From the NCBI GenBank assembly GCA_948437815.1, contig CAOJKG010000005.1:1-21798 (forward strand): 21,798 nt of DNA, written 5' to 3'. This document shows, one piece after another, positions 1 to 6,734 of the stretch (positions are counted from its first letter, which is position 1; each line of letters opens with the position of its first letter). Below the pieces are notes generated by a model. The model saw only the letters and a program-made list of their open reading frames with translations, made no database searches and was not told the DNA's origin. This DNA is from an uncultured Mycoplasmatota bacterium (lineage in GTDB: Bacteria; Bacillota_I; Bacilli_A; RF39; UBA660). The translations under genes were made by a program, and so were the position numbers.

Positions 1-55
1 TATGAAAAGGAGGTTATTTATGAAAATAATAACTATATGTGGTAGTTTAAAATAT
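1..55 (+). repeat. Direct repeat copy 1 with a truncated gene start
   Basis: These 55 bases are identical to 98-152, an offset of 97 bp. The copy contains the ribosome-binding site AAAGGAGG, the start codon (ATG at 20) and the first 12 codons of the downstream deoxyribosyltransferase-like gene. It then diverges and reaches a stop at 59-61, so only a 13-residue peptide could be made. It may be a partial tandem duplication, a leader peptide, or an assembly artefact at a contig edge. The window begins inside the copy, so its true left end is unknown. Confidence 0.85.
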
Positions 56-88
56 TTATAAATAATTACTGTAAAAATAAAATTTTTA

Positions 89-97
89 TGATATAGT
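89..97 (+). promoter_or_regulatory. Extended -10 promoter element
   Basis: TGATATAGT matches the extended -10 consensus TGnTATAAT with one mismatch. It would start transcription near 104, giving a leader of only about 13 nt before the ATG at 117. No good -35 is visible. The same TGATATA pattern recurs at six other gene starts in the window. Confidence 0.5.
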
Positions 98-152
98 TAT
101 GAAAAGGAGGTTATTTATGAAAATAATAACTATATGTGGTAGTTTAAAATAT
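98..152 (+). repeat. Direct repeat copy 2 (start of the intact gene)
   Basis: This is the second copy of the 55-bp repeat. It begins directly after the putative -10 element and covers the ribosome-binding site and first 12 codons of the intact gene starting at 117. Confidence 0.85.
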
Positions 153-422
153 AAAGAAGAAATGTTAAAGGTGGCACTTAATATGGAATTAAAAGGAAAT
201 TGTGTAATAACACCAATATTTCCGAGTGAGAATAGTCCGGCTTTTACAGACGAAGAAATAAAAGTATTTAATGATATGCACAAAGAAAAAATTAAATTAT
301 CTGATGCCATATTAGTAGTTAATGTAAATGGCTATATTGGAAAAACAACTGAAAGTGAAATTCAATATGCTAAAGCTTTAAATAAAGAAATTTTATATTT
401 AGAAAGGCTAGAGAATAAATGA
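117..422 (+). CDS. Nucleoside 2-deoxyribosyltransferase-like protein
   Basis: This 101-residue protein resembles the small nucleoside 2-deoxyribosyltransferase-like group. It opens with the strand and loop ITICGSLKYKEEM, followed by a central helix and the segment around KLSDAILVVNVNGYIGKTTESEIQYA. That segment carries the typical D-A-I-L-V-V-N and the S-E-I-x-Y-A helix of these Rossmann-like folds. Classical members transfer deoxyribose between bases, but short ones like this are often uncharacterised and may instead bind or cleave a nucleotide. I chose the ATG at 117 because AAAAGGAGG ends six bases before it. An in-frame ATG at 99 lies upstream of that site and would place it inside the gene. 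The gene overlaps the next by ATGA, implying coupled translation. Its first 12 codons are duplicated at 20-55. Confidence 0.7.
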   Translation: MKIITICGSLKYKEEMLKVALNMELKGNCVITPIFPSENSPAFTDEEIKVFNDMHKEKIKLSDAILVVNVNGYIGKTTESEIQYAKALNKEILYLERLENK

Positions 423-745
423 AAATAAAACTAATAATAGAAAGACAAATAGAAATAGAAGAAAGTCTAGAAGAATTAAAAAACTTGTCTGTTACAAATT
501 TAATAAACAAGGGATATGATCCTGAAGAACTATTATTTTTATGCAGAGCTATCCGTATGCCATTAAATGAAATAACAGAATACATTGAAATTTATGATAA
601 TAGTAGACCAAGAGTAGATGAATTAAAATTTGTCAAAATTTTATGTGAAAAATATCAAGCAGATCAAGCAACAATCACTATGAGAATAAGAGAAGTTAGA
701 AGAATCAATAAATTTAGGAACAATGAAGAAGCCCCAAAGAGATAA
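419..745 (+). CDS. Small helical protein of unknown function
   Basis: This gene encodes 108 residues of mostly charged, helical sequence (Glu/Lys/Arg-rich, no membrane segment or signal peptide). I do not recognise a family. The C-terminal half (DELKFVKILCEKYQADQATI and the following Arg-rich helix) could be a helix-turn-helix-like or protein-binding region, but this is only an impression. It overlaps the upstream deoxyribosyltransferase-like gene by 4 bases (ATGA) and ends within a terminator hairpin, so the two form a closed two-gene transcription unit. The pairing suggests a shared function that the sequence does not reveal. Confidence 0.6.
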   Translation: MKIKLIIERQIEIEESLEELKNLSVTNLINKGYDPEELLFLCRAIRMPLNEITEYIEIYDNSRPRVDELKFVKILCEKYQADQATITMRIREVRRINKFRNNEEAPKR

Positions 746-771
746 ATGCTTTACAGTAGTTATCTCTTTTT
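736..771 (+). terminator. Intrinsic terminator overlapping the stop codon
   Basis: A ten-base stem (736-745 with 760-769, AAAGAGATAA / TTATCTCTTT) with a 14-nt loop runs into a short T-tract. The stop codon of the upstream gene (743-745) is inside the left arm. Confidence 0.8.
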
Positions 772-774
772 ATT

Positions 775-803
775 TTAATAAATAAATAATATATGATATA
801 CTA
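775..803 (+). promoter_or_regulatory. Promoter of the spoVA operon, possibly forespore type
   Basis: TGATATACT (794-802) is an extended -10 as used elsewhere in the window. The same region can also be read as a sigma-G/sigma-F-like promoter: TTAATA (775-780) resembles the TGAATA -35, and TATACTA (797-803) resembles the CATACTA -10. The spacer would be 16 bp, one shorter than usual. The second reading is attractive because spoVA genes are sigma-G controlled in Bacillus subtilis, but the sequence does not decide between them. Transcription would start near 809, giving a very short leader. Confidence 0.45.
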
Positions 804-822
804 AATTTAGGAGAGAATAATT

Positions 823-1554
823 ATGAAAAGATTAATCAAATGGGGCATATTAATGGTATTAATATTAACAATAATTATATTTGGCACTAATTTTTATGTT
901 AAAATAAGTACTAACAAATTAATAATTAATAGTGATTCTAAAAAGCTAGATAATTCTGATTGTGTTTTAGTGCTCGGAGCAGGCATCTGGGATAATGAAC
1001 CAAGTCCCATGTTAAAAGACAGATTAGATGTTGCAATAGGTTTATATAATGATAAAAAAGTTTCCAAAATTATAATGAGTGGAGACCATACTAAAGAAAA
1101 TTATGATGAAGTAAATGTTATGAAAAAGTATGCCATAGATGGGGGAGTTAAATCTGAAGATATATTTATGGACCATGCTGGAGTTTCTACTTATGATAGT
1201 ATTTATCGTGCTAAAAACATTTTTAAAGCTAATAAAATAATAATAGTTACGCAAAAATATCATTTATATCGTAGTTTATATATAGCAAAGCGTTTAAATA
1301 TTGAAGCTTACGGAGTACAAGCTACACAAAAAAAATATAGTGGTGATTTTGCAAGAGAAGTAAGAGAAATATTAGCAAGAGACAAAGATTTTATAAAAAG
1401 TATGTTTAAACCTAAATCGAAGTATTTAGGAAGTGCTATACCTGTCAGTGGTAATGGTGATAATACTAATGATAAAATATTAAGTAATAGTTATACTAAA
1501 AATTGGTATAACTTTTTTTTATTGTTTCATAATAAAAATGGAGGTTACTTATGA
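823..1554 (+). CDS. SanA/YdcF-type DUF218 membrane protein
   Basis: This 243-residue protein has an N-terminal membrane anchor (about residues 7-27) and then a DUF218 domain outside the membrane. Family hallmarks are present: VLVLGAG, the PSPMLKDRLD segment, the I-I-M-S-G strand, DHAGVSTYDSIYRA and the VTQKYHLYRSLYIA helix, in the order seen in E. coli SanA (vancomycin exclusion) and ElyC/YdcF. Such proteins are tied to cell-envelope integrity, but no reaction is firmly established. The length matches SanA (about 240). Its last bases overlap spoVAC by ATGA, so it is the first gene of the sporulation operon. That suggests a role in the forespore envelope or cortex, which is inference. The ATG at 823 has GGAG at 810-813. 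Confidence 0.85.
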   Translation: MKRLIKWGILMVLILTIIIFGTNFYVKISTNKLIINSDSKKLDNSDCVLVLGAGIWDNEPSPMLKDRLDVAIGLYNDKKVSKIIMSGDHTKENYDEVNVMKKYAIDGGVKSEDIFMDHAGVSTYDSIYRAKNIFKANKIIIVTQKYHLYRSLYIAKRLNIEAYGVQATQKKYSGDFAREVREILARDKDFIKSMFKPKSKYLGSAIPVSGNGDNTNDKILSNSYTKNWYNFFLLFHNKNGGYL

Positions 1555-1988
1555 ATAAAGATGAATATAAAAAATTAGTCAAGAAACACACACCTAGAGA
1601 AGATAAATTACACAATACAATTTATGCTTTTCTAATTGGAGGCTTTGTAGGATTTATTGTTGAAGGGATAATTCAAATGTTAATGAATATGTTTGATTTA
1701 ACAAGAGTAGTAGCAAGCACATGGACATGTTTAATTGTGATATTTAGTGCTTCATTATTCACTGCTTTAGGATTCTTTGACAATTGGATGACAAAAGCTA
1801 AAGCAGGACTTTTATTACCAACAACAGGTTTTGCTCATTCAGTCCAAAGTAGTGCCCTAGACTATAAAAAGGAAGGTTTAATAACAGGCTTAGGCTCAAA
1901 CTTTTTTAAACTTGCTGGATCAGTAATTTTATATGGTATATTAAGTTCATTTATTTTAGTGTTATTGAAGGTGATTATTCATGGCTAG
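1551..1988 (+). CDS. spoVAC: Stage V sporulation protein AC
   Basis: SpoVAC is an integral membrane subunit of the SpoVA channel, which moves Ca-dipicolinic acid into the forespore and releases it at germination. This 145-residue protein is close to the usual length of about 150. It has the conserved start (YKKLVKKHTPREDKLHN), several hydrophobic helices (about residues 25-45, 58-76 and 118-142), and the conserved loop FFDNWMTKAKAGLLLPTTGF followed by A-H-S-V-Q-S-S-A-L-D-Y-K-K-E-G. It starts within the end of the SanA-like gene and ends 8 bases inside spoVAD, so translation is probably coupled along the operon. Identification is confident from the characteristic central motif. Confidence 0.96.
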   Translation: MNKDEYKKLVKKHTPREDKLHNTIYAFLIGGFVGFIVEGIIQMLMNMFDLTRVVASTWTCLIVIFSASLFTALGFFDNWMTKAKAGLLLPTTGFAHSVQSSALDYKKEGLITGLGSNFFKLAGSVILYGILSSFILVLLKVIIHG

Positions 1989-2955
1989 TAAAAAATTTAC
2001 AAATGTATATATTAAAGATAATTTTGCTATAGTAGGACCATTAGAAAGAGATGGTTTACTAAAAAATTATGATTTCTCTATGGATGATTATTATTATGGC
2101 GAAAGAACATTTGAACAAGCTGAGATAAAAATGCAGAAAGTAGTAATGGACAATCTTCTTTTACATAACAAACTAACAGATAGTAAAATAGATTTATTAG
2201 TTGGTGGCGATTTATTAAATCAAATATGTATCTCAAATTATAATGCTGCAAAGTATCGTATTCCATATTTAGGAGTATATAGTGCTTGTGCAAGTTTTAT
2301 TGAAGGATTAATTGTCTCATCAACATTTATTGAATCAAAACAAGCTAAAACTGTAGTTAATATTACCAGTAGTCATAACTTAAATGCAGAAAGGCAGTTT
2401 AGATATCCAGTTGAATATGGTGCTATTAAAAAACACACAACAACTTTTACAACAACCGGAGCATGTGCTACCTTACTTACTAATGAAGTTACTAACATTA
2501 AAATAGAGTCTGCTACTATTGGTAAGGCATTAGATATGGGACTTAATGATGCTAATAATATGGGGGCTATAATGGCTCCAGCTGCCGCTGAGACTCTTGT
2601 AACGCATTTAAATGAAATGAAAAGAAATGCTAGCTACTATGATCTAATACTAACAGGAGATTTAGGTAAAGTAGGAAAAGAATTATTTTTAGAAGTTTTA
2701 AGACAAAGTCACAACATTGAATTAAAAAAATATATTGATGCTGGATGTGAAATATATACCAATAATCAAGAAACATATGCTGGAGCTAGTGGACCAGTTG
2801 CCTTACCTCTAGTATTATTTGATAAGATATTAGGTTGTAAAAAATACAAAAAAATATTAGTAATTGCAACAGGTTCATTACAATCTGTCCAACTTGCTAA
2901 TCAAAAACTTGGAATACCAGGAATAGCACACACTATAAGTTTGGAGGTAAGTTAA
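1981..2955 (+). CDS. spoVAD: Stage V sporulation protein AD
   Basis: SpoVAD is the soluble, dipicolinic-acid-binding subunit of the SpoVA complex on the inner forespore membrane. The protein has 324 residues against about 338 in Bacillus. It shows the thiolase-like fold signatures of the family: LLVGGDLLNQ, the A-C-A-S-F nucleophile-elbow-like segment in PYLGVYSACASF, the SSHNLNAERQFRYPVEYG region, and near the C-terminus the A-G-A-S-G-P stretch and IATGSL. It is a non-catalytic thiolase relative in the known cases. It overlaps spoVAC by 8 bases and is separated from spoVAE by a single base after its stop. Confidence 0.97.
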   Translation: MASKKFTNVYIKDNFAIVGPLERDGLLKNYDFSMDDYYYGERTFEQAEIKMQKVVMDNLLLHNKLTDSKIDLLVGGDLLNQICISNYNAAKYRIPYLGVYSACASFIEGLIVSSTFIESKQAKTVVNITSSHNLNAERQFRYPVEYGAIKKHTTTFTTTGACATLLTNEVTNIKIESATIGKALDMGLNDANNMGAIMAPAAAETLVTHLNEMKRNASYYDLILTGDLGKVGKELFLEVLRQSHNIELKKYIDAGCEIYTNNQETYAGASGPVALPLVLFDKILGCKKYKKILVIATGSLQSVQLANQKLGIPGIAHTISLEVS

Positions 2956-2956
2956 T

Positions 2957-3307
2957 ATGACATTTATATGGGCATTTATAGTCGCTGGAATATTTTGCGT
3001 AATTGGACAAATTATTTTAGATAATACCAAATTAACTCCAGGACATATCACTAGTATATTTACGGTATTAGGAGCAATCCTTGCATTCTTCGGATTATAT
3101 GATAAATTAATAGAATTAGCAGGTGGTGGAGCATCTACCATAATATCTAACTTTGGTTATCTTCTATATGACGGCGCTTGGGAAGGATATCAAGCAAGTG
3201 GTTTTTTGGGAATATTTACAGGAATGTTTACAAAAGGTGGCGCAGCAGTAGTAGGAGCAGTAGTATTCGCAGCCTTCTTTACACTATTCTTTGATCCTAA
3301 AGATTAA
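2957..3307 (+). CDS. spoVAE: Stage V sporulation protein AE (AEb type)
   Basis: This short integral membrane subunit of the SpoVA dipicolinic-acid channel has 116 residues, the same length as Bacillus SpoVAEb. It has three or four hydrophobic segments, the conserved KLTPGHITSIFTVLGA region, the glycine-rich turn AGGGAS, and the C-terminal stretch F-T-K-G-G-A-A-V-V-G-A-V-V-F-A-A-F. SpoVAC, SpoVAD and SpoVAEb are the core that recurs in reduced spoVA operons. The AA, AB, AEa and AF genes known from Bacillus are not in this window. AGGTAA in the end of spoVAD supplies the ribosome-binding site for the ATG at 2957. Confidence 0.95.
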   Translation: MTFIWAFIVAGIFCVIGQIILDNTKLTPGHITSIFTVLGAILAFFGLYDKLIELAGGGASTIISNFGYLLYDGAWEGYQASGFLGIFTGMFTKGGAAVVGAVVFAAFFTLFFDPKD

Positions 3308-3426
3308 AAATCAATTTAAAAATTTTAAAAAATAATAATTAAAGAAAAAAGAATAAAAATATTATATTTATATTATGAAAAAGTAATTAAATAAGATTTA
3401 AATAATATTGATAGTAAATAAAGGTT

Positions 3427-3454
3427 AAAGGCACTAAAAAAGCCTTTTTCTTTT
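3427..3454 (+). terminator. Intrinsic terminator after the spoVA operon
   Basis: A short stem AAAGGC (3427-3432) / GCCTTT (3442-3447) with a 9-nt loop is followed by a T-rich run (TTTTTCTTTT). The preceding 3308-3426 is plain AT-rich sequence in which I see no gene. Confidence 0.7.
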
Positions 3455-3464
3455 GAGATTTTTT

Positions 3465-3473
3465 TGATATAAT
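3465..3473 (+). promoter_or_regulatory. Extended -10 promoter for the unknown-scpAB operon
   Basis: TGATATAAT is a perfect extended -10 element. Transcription would begin near 3480, 17 nt before the ATG at 3497, just ahead of the ribosome-binding site AGAAGGG. Its -35 position would fall in the T-run of the preceding terminator. Confidence 0.65.
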
Positions 3474-3496
3474 ATTTAACATAAGAAGGGATAAAT

Positions 3497-4447
3497 ATGG
3501 CTAGAAAGAAAAAAAAATACAAAAATATTAAATTAGAACAATCAGAGCTTACTCCAACAGCAATTGGTATATTTGAAAGTAAAAAAAAGAGTGCTATTGG
3601 AACAATAGTAATATTAGGTATATTTATTTTAGCAGTTATATTTTTACCTAATATATCAGAATATGTTAATAATTATTTAAATAAAGTTCCTGGCAGTACT
3701 ACAAAACCAAGTTATCCAAATAAAAAGCCAAATGTTGAAAAGCCAACTATAGGCGATGATACTTTAGTAGCTTTTACAGATAATATAAAAGTTATTAATG
3801 ATGACATAACAATAAGTAATTTTATTATAGATCAAACAAATTTAACAATCAGTTATGATATTACAAACAATTTAAGTAATAGTGAAAATATAGAAGAGCT
3901 CAATTACTATTTAGAGATATTTAGCACTGAGCAAACTTTAATTGAAAGAGTAAAACTTGCAGATGACTTTACTTTAAATAGTGGAGCGTTTACAACGATC
4001 AAAAGAACAATAACAACTGAATCTGCTACAACTATTGGATTTATATCTATAATAAAAAAGACAATAAACGATTATCCTTTAGTACAATTAAATACCGCTG
4101 AAGATGGCAGTAGCTCTCTTGTGTGTTCAAATACTCATGAGAAAGTAACATATAAGTTTAGTGCTGAAAAATTAAAAGAAGTTACAAGTGAAGCAAGCTA
4201 TTTATCTACTGATTCCAATTATCAAGAACAATATGAAGCTAATAAATTAAAAGCAAACAATTATAATAGTAAATTAGGTATAGCATCTACATTTTTTGAA
4301 CATGAAAATGGCTATAATATTACAACAATAGTAAATTTAAATGAAATAGATAGGATATATATTTTTAATGCTGATTCATTTAAATTAGATACAGCACCTA
4401 AAGTAGTAAAATTTGAAATGGAAGCTCAAGGATTTAAATGTGAATAA
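3497..4447 (+). CDS. One-pass membrane protein of unknown function
   Basis: I do not recognise this 316-residue protein. It begins with a basic cytoplasmic segment (RKKKKYK), then one strong transmembrane helix at about residues 33-51. A Pro/Thr/Lys-rich linker (about 64-85) and a roughly 225-residue outer domain rich in Thr, Asn and Ser follow. Alternating hydrophobic strands (DITISNFIIDQTNLTISYDI) suggest a beta-sandwich, as in extracellular DUF-type domains. There are only two cysteines, C210 and the near-terminal one in FKCE, which might form a disulfide. It opens the transcription unit containing scpA and scpB, 39 bases upstream of scpA. Its own promoter is at 3465-3473. A function in the envelope or at division is possible but unproven. 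Confidence 0.8.
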   Translation: MARKKKKYKNIKLEQSELTPTAIGIFESKKKSAIGTIVILGIFILAVIFLPNISEYVNNYLNKVPGSTTKPSYPNKKPNVEKPTIGDDTLVAFTDNIKVINDDITISNFIIDQTNLTISYDITNNLSNSENIEELNYYLEIFSTEQTLIERVKLADDFTLNSGAFTTIKRTITTESATTIGFISIIKKTINDYPLVQLNTAEDGSSSLVCSNTHEKVTYKFSAEKLKEVTSEASYLSTDSNYQEQYEANKLKANNYNSKLGIASTFFEHENGYNITTIVNLNEIDRIYIFNADSFKLDTAPKVVKFEMEAQGFKCE

Positions 4448-4486
4448 CCAAAAATAGGTTGAAAGATAAACTAAGGAAGTGACAAT

Positions 4487-5224
4487 ATGGAATATCAATT
4501 TTGTATAAATGATTTTGAAGGTCCCTTAGACCTTCTTTTACATCTCGTTAAAACTTCAAAAATGGATATATATGAAATTGATATCCGTATTATAATTGAA
4601 GAATATTTAGAATTTATTGAAAAAGAAAAAAATAAAAATATTGACATAGCAAGTTCTTATTTAGTCATGGCTGCTGAGTTAATTCATTTAAAAAGTAAAA
4701 TGTTAATTAATTCAGAAGAAAGTGATGAGAGTCTAAATGATGAAGAATTTCATATTGAATCAGAAGAAGATTTAAAACGTAAAATATTAGAATATGAAAA
4801 GTATAAAAAGATTACAAAAGATTTAGAAGAGCAACTTGAAAAAAGAAATAATTTTTATACCAAAAGTCCAATGAAATTAGACGAATTTATTACTAATAAT
4901 CCTATAAGCTTTGGCTCTGTAAGTGTAGAAGATTTAGTAAATGCATTAAAAAGTTTTAAAATGCGTGAAAAACTATCGAAACCATTAAATACCAGAATAA
5001 CAAGAAAAGAATATAGCATTGAACGCAGAATAGAAGATATTAGAAAGGTTTTACAAATAAGAGAAAAAGTAGAATTTTTAGAGCTATTTAACGAAAATGA
5101 TAAAAATTTTTTAATTATAACCTTTTTATCAGTTCTAACTATGAGCAAAAATGACGAAATAACTTTGAGTCAAGAGGATAATTTTAAACCGATTATGATT
5201 GAGAGGAGGGAAGTACATGAATAA
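4487..5224 (+). CDS. scpA: Segregation and condensation protein A
   Basis: ScpA is the kleisin that bridges the heads of the SMC dimer and recruits ScpB for chromosome condensation. At 245 residues it has the expected length. The N-terminal SMC-neck-binding region shows the diagnostic FEGPLDLLLHLVKTSKMDIYEID, followed by the acidic linker (around residues 80-100, E/S/D-rich). The C-terminal winged helix is around residues 165-240 (EKVEFLELF, FLSVLTMSKNDEITLSQEDNF). AAGGAAG precedes the ATG at 4487. The last 8 bases overlap scpB, the usual arrangement. Confidence 0.97.
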   Translation: MEYQFCINDFEGPLDLLLHLVKTSKMDIYEIDIRIIIEEYLEFIEKEKNKNIDIASSYLVMAAELIHLKSKMLINSEESDESLNDEEFHIESEEDLKRKILEYEKYKKITKDLEEQLEKRNNFYTKSPMKLDEFITNNPISFGSVSVEDLVNALKSFKMREKLSKPLNTRITRKEYSIERRIEDIRKVLQIREKVEFLELFNENDKNFLIITFLSVLTMSKNDEITLSQEDNFKPIMIERREVHE

Positions 5225-5786
5225 ACTGGGAATATTAGAAGGTATACTATTTGTAGTAGGAGATGAAGGTATAAATTTAGCTAACTTATGTGAAATAATG
5301 AGTATTGAAGAAAATGAAGCTAAAGAATTATTATTAGAACTAAAAAAAAGTTATGAAGATGATAATAGAGGAATAAGAATTAGTTATTTAGGAGATTCTT
5401 TTAAATTAACAACCAAAGAAGAACATAAAGAGTATTATCAAAAATTAGTTGAAACACCTGATGCCAATGAACTATCTCCAGCATCATTAGAAGTTCTAGC
5501 AATTATCGCTTACAATCAACCATTAACAAGAGTAGAAATTGATGAAATGCGTGGAGTTAGTTCGGCACATATTATAAGAAAATTAGTTGCAAAGGGTTTA
5601 ATCAAGGAAGCTGGAAAATCAAAATTACCAGGTCGACCTAATCTTTATCGAACAACAAGAGAATTTTTAGATGCTTTTGGTTTAGCCAGTTTAAATGAAC
5701 TTCCTGTTATAGATGAAAATATAGAAGAAAAAGATATTGATAATAAAACTGAATTATTCACTTCAATATATAAAGAGGAAGAATAA
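5217..5786 (+). CDS. scpB: Segregation and condensation protein B
   Basis: ScpB is the winged-helix partner of ScpA in the SMC-ScpAB condensin. The protein is 189 residues from the ATG at 5217. It has two winged-helix domains: the first about residues 1-75 (GILEGILFVVGDEGINLANL) and the second with the diagnostic ELSPASLEVLAIIAYNQPLT, then VRGVSS-like and GRPNLYRTT motifs. A TTG at 5199 would give a longer product, but it lies before the strong site GAGGAGGG (5203-5210), so the ATG is preferred. The acidic tail after residue 165 is not conserved. It is one base from the pentapeptide-repeat gene. Confidence 0.97.
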   Translation: MNKLGILEGILFVVGDEGINLANLCEIMSIEENEAKELLLELKKSYEDDNRGIRISYLGDSFKLTTKEEHKEYYQKLVETPDANELSPASLEVLAIIAYNQPLTRVEIDEMRGVSSAHIIRKLVAKGLIKEAGKSKLPGRPNLYRTTREFLDAFGLASLNELPVIDENIEEKDIDNKTELFTSIYKEEE

Positions 5787-5787
5787 T

Positions 5788-6402
5788 ATGTGGGAATTTA
5801 GACATAATTTAACTATAGAAAAATTTGCTGATTATGAAGATTTAACATTATCAGGAATAACATTTATAAAAGAAGAAATTGGTGAATTAGAAATAAGATT
5901 TGAAAACTTTAATGAAATAAGATTTGAAAATTGCCACTTTAACAAAACAATTTTTAACAATGTGTTTTTTAGCAAAATAAAATTTATTAATTGTGAATTA
6001 AATAATGTTGTTTTTACAGAATGCAACTTTAATTATGTTAATTTTGAAAATTCCAAACTTACTGACATAAGTTTTACAGCTTCTAAATTAGAAAACATAT
6101 ACATATTAGAAACATTAATTCAGTATTCCAAGTTTAGTACAAGTGAAATAGGAAATTCAAAATATGATGATGTAAAACTAACAGAGAATATTCATTATAA
6201 AAATAAATATAATAATATAGAATTTTATAAATGTGAATTTAATAAAGACCAATTTCAAGATACAAGGTTTAAAAAATGTGATTTAAAAACAAGTCATTTT
6301 AAAGAAGTAGAAATAAACCTAGATGATTTAATAACATCCGTTTTATCAATATTAAATATCATTGAAATTACAACAGATAAAGGAATAATACTTGAAGAAT
6401 AA
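5788..6402 (+). CDS. Pentapeptide-repeat protein
   Basis: This 204-residue protein is built mainly of degenerate pentapeptide repeats with Phe at the central position, for example around residues 40-110: I-R-F-E-N-C-H-F-N-K, T-I-F-N-N-V-F-F, I-K-F-I-N-C-E-L, N-V-V-F-T-E-C-N-F, Y-V-N-F-E-N-S-K-L. Such repeats form a right-handed quadrilateral beta-helix, and some members (Qnr, MfpA) mimic DNA and protect gyrase. The repeat run breaks at about 125-145 and resumes around 150-180. The C-terminal EINLDDLITSVLSILNIIEI resembles the capping/dimer segment of this family. The start at 5788 follows the scpB stop by one base, with GAGGAAG upstream. Genetic linkage to scpAB is suggestive of a DNA-related job, but no function is demonstrated. 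Confidence 0.85.
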   Translation: MWEFRHNLTIEKFADYEDLTLSGITFIKEEIGELEIRFENFNEIRFENCHFNKTIFNNVFFSKIKFINCELNNVVFTECNFNYVNFENSKLTDISFTASKLENIYILETLIQYSKFSTSEIGNSKYDDVKLTENIHYKNKYNNIEFYKCEFNKDQFQDTRFKKCDLKTSHFKEVEINLDDLITSVLSILNIIEITTDKGIILEE

Positions 6403-6419
6403 TAAAAATATGATATAAT
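6392..6419 (+). promoter_or_regulatory. Promoter of tRNA-Leu
   Basis: TTGAAG (6392-6397), a 16-bp spacer and the extended -10 TGATATAAT (6411-6419) place the start near 6426, two bases before the mature tRNA end. The -35 overlaps the last codons of the pentapeptide-repeat gene. Confidence 0.75.
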
Positions 6420-6427
6420 ATTTTTAT

Positions 6428-6514
6428 GCCTGTATGGTGGAATTGGTAGACACGATGGACTCAAAATCCATTGGTAGCAATACTGTGTCGGTTCGAGTCC
6501 GACTACAGGCACCA
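6428..6514 (+). tRNA. tRNA-Leu (anticodon CAA)
   Basis: The acceptor stem GCCTGTA (6428-6434) pairs perfectly with TACAGGC (6504-6510). Discriminator A6511 and an encoded CCA (6512-6514) follow. The anticodon stem ATGGA/TCCAT encloses the loop CTCAAAA, giving CAA, which reads TTG. A long variable arm (type II, as in leucine tRNAs) precedes the T-arm GTCGG-TTCGAGT-CCGAC. The 87-nt length and all invariant elements are in place. Confidence 0.98.
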
Positions 6515-6555
6515 TTTAGACTAAAAATTGCATATATGCGATTACTATAAAAAGG

Positions 6556-6584
6556 TTCATAATATGATATTATGAATTTTTTTT
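6556..6584 (+). terminator. Strong intrinsic terminator after tRNA-Leu
   Basis: A perfect nine-base stem TTCATAATA / TATTATGAA with a three-base loop (TGA) is followed by eight T residues. Between the tRNA and this hairpin lies an 18-bp near-palindrome at 6526-6543 with no assigned role. Confidence 0.9.
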
Positions 6585-6655
6585 CACTAAAATCAAGTAA
6601 AAAAGTAAGTACTCTATTCTATAGTTTTAAAAAAATATTATAAAACTAATCAATA

Positions 6656-6684
6656 GTGACTAAATCAATATAAAATGTTATAAT
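6656..6684 (+). promoter_or_regulatory. Promoter of the metallophosphoesterase gene
   Basis: The extended -10 TGTTATAAT (6676-6684) is clear. TGACTA (6656-6661) is a weak -35 at 17 bp. The leader would be about 44 nt, longer than for most genes in this window. The remaining 6585-6655 contains only an inverted repeat TAGTTTTA (6622-6629) / TAAAACTA (6641-6648) without a T-tract. Confidence 0.55.
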
Positions 6685-6734
6685 AAATGTAAATTATAAA
6701 GAAAATAAATATTTATAAAAAAGAAGTGATATAA

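Noticed and set aside
5199..5216. TTG start giving scpB six extra residues
   Set aside because: The strong ribosome-binding site GAGGAGGG lies after it and fits ATG 5217.
6294..6515. Minus-strand frame across tRNA-Leu
   Set aside because: It reads the tRNA antisense; the tRNA is certain. Other minus-strand frames lie wholly inside clear + strand genes and lack ribosome-binding sites.
6526..6543. 18-bp near-palindrome after tRNA-Leu as another NrtR operator
   Set aside because: Its core TTGCATATATGCGA lacks the TAAAATA centre shared by the three operator-like sites.
6428..6734. tRNA-Leu as an integration site for a mobile island
   Set aside because: No integrase and no second copy of the tRNA 3' end was found in the window, so the accessory look of 6735-10519 is not enough.
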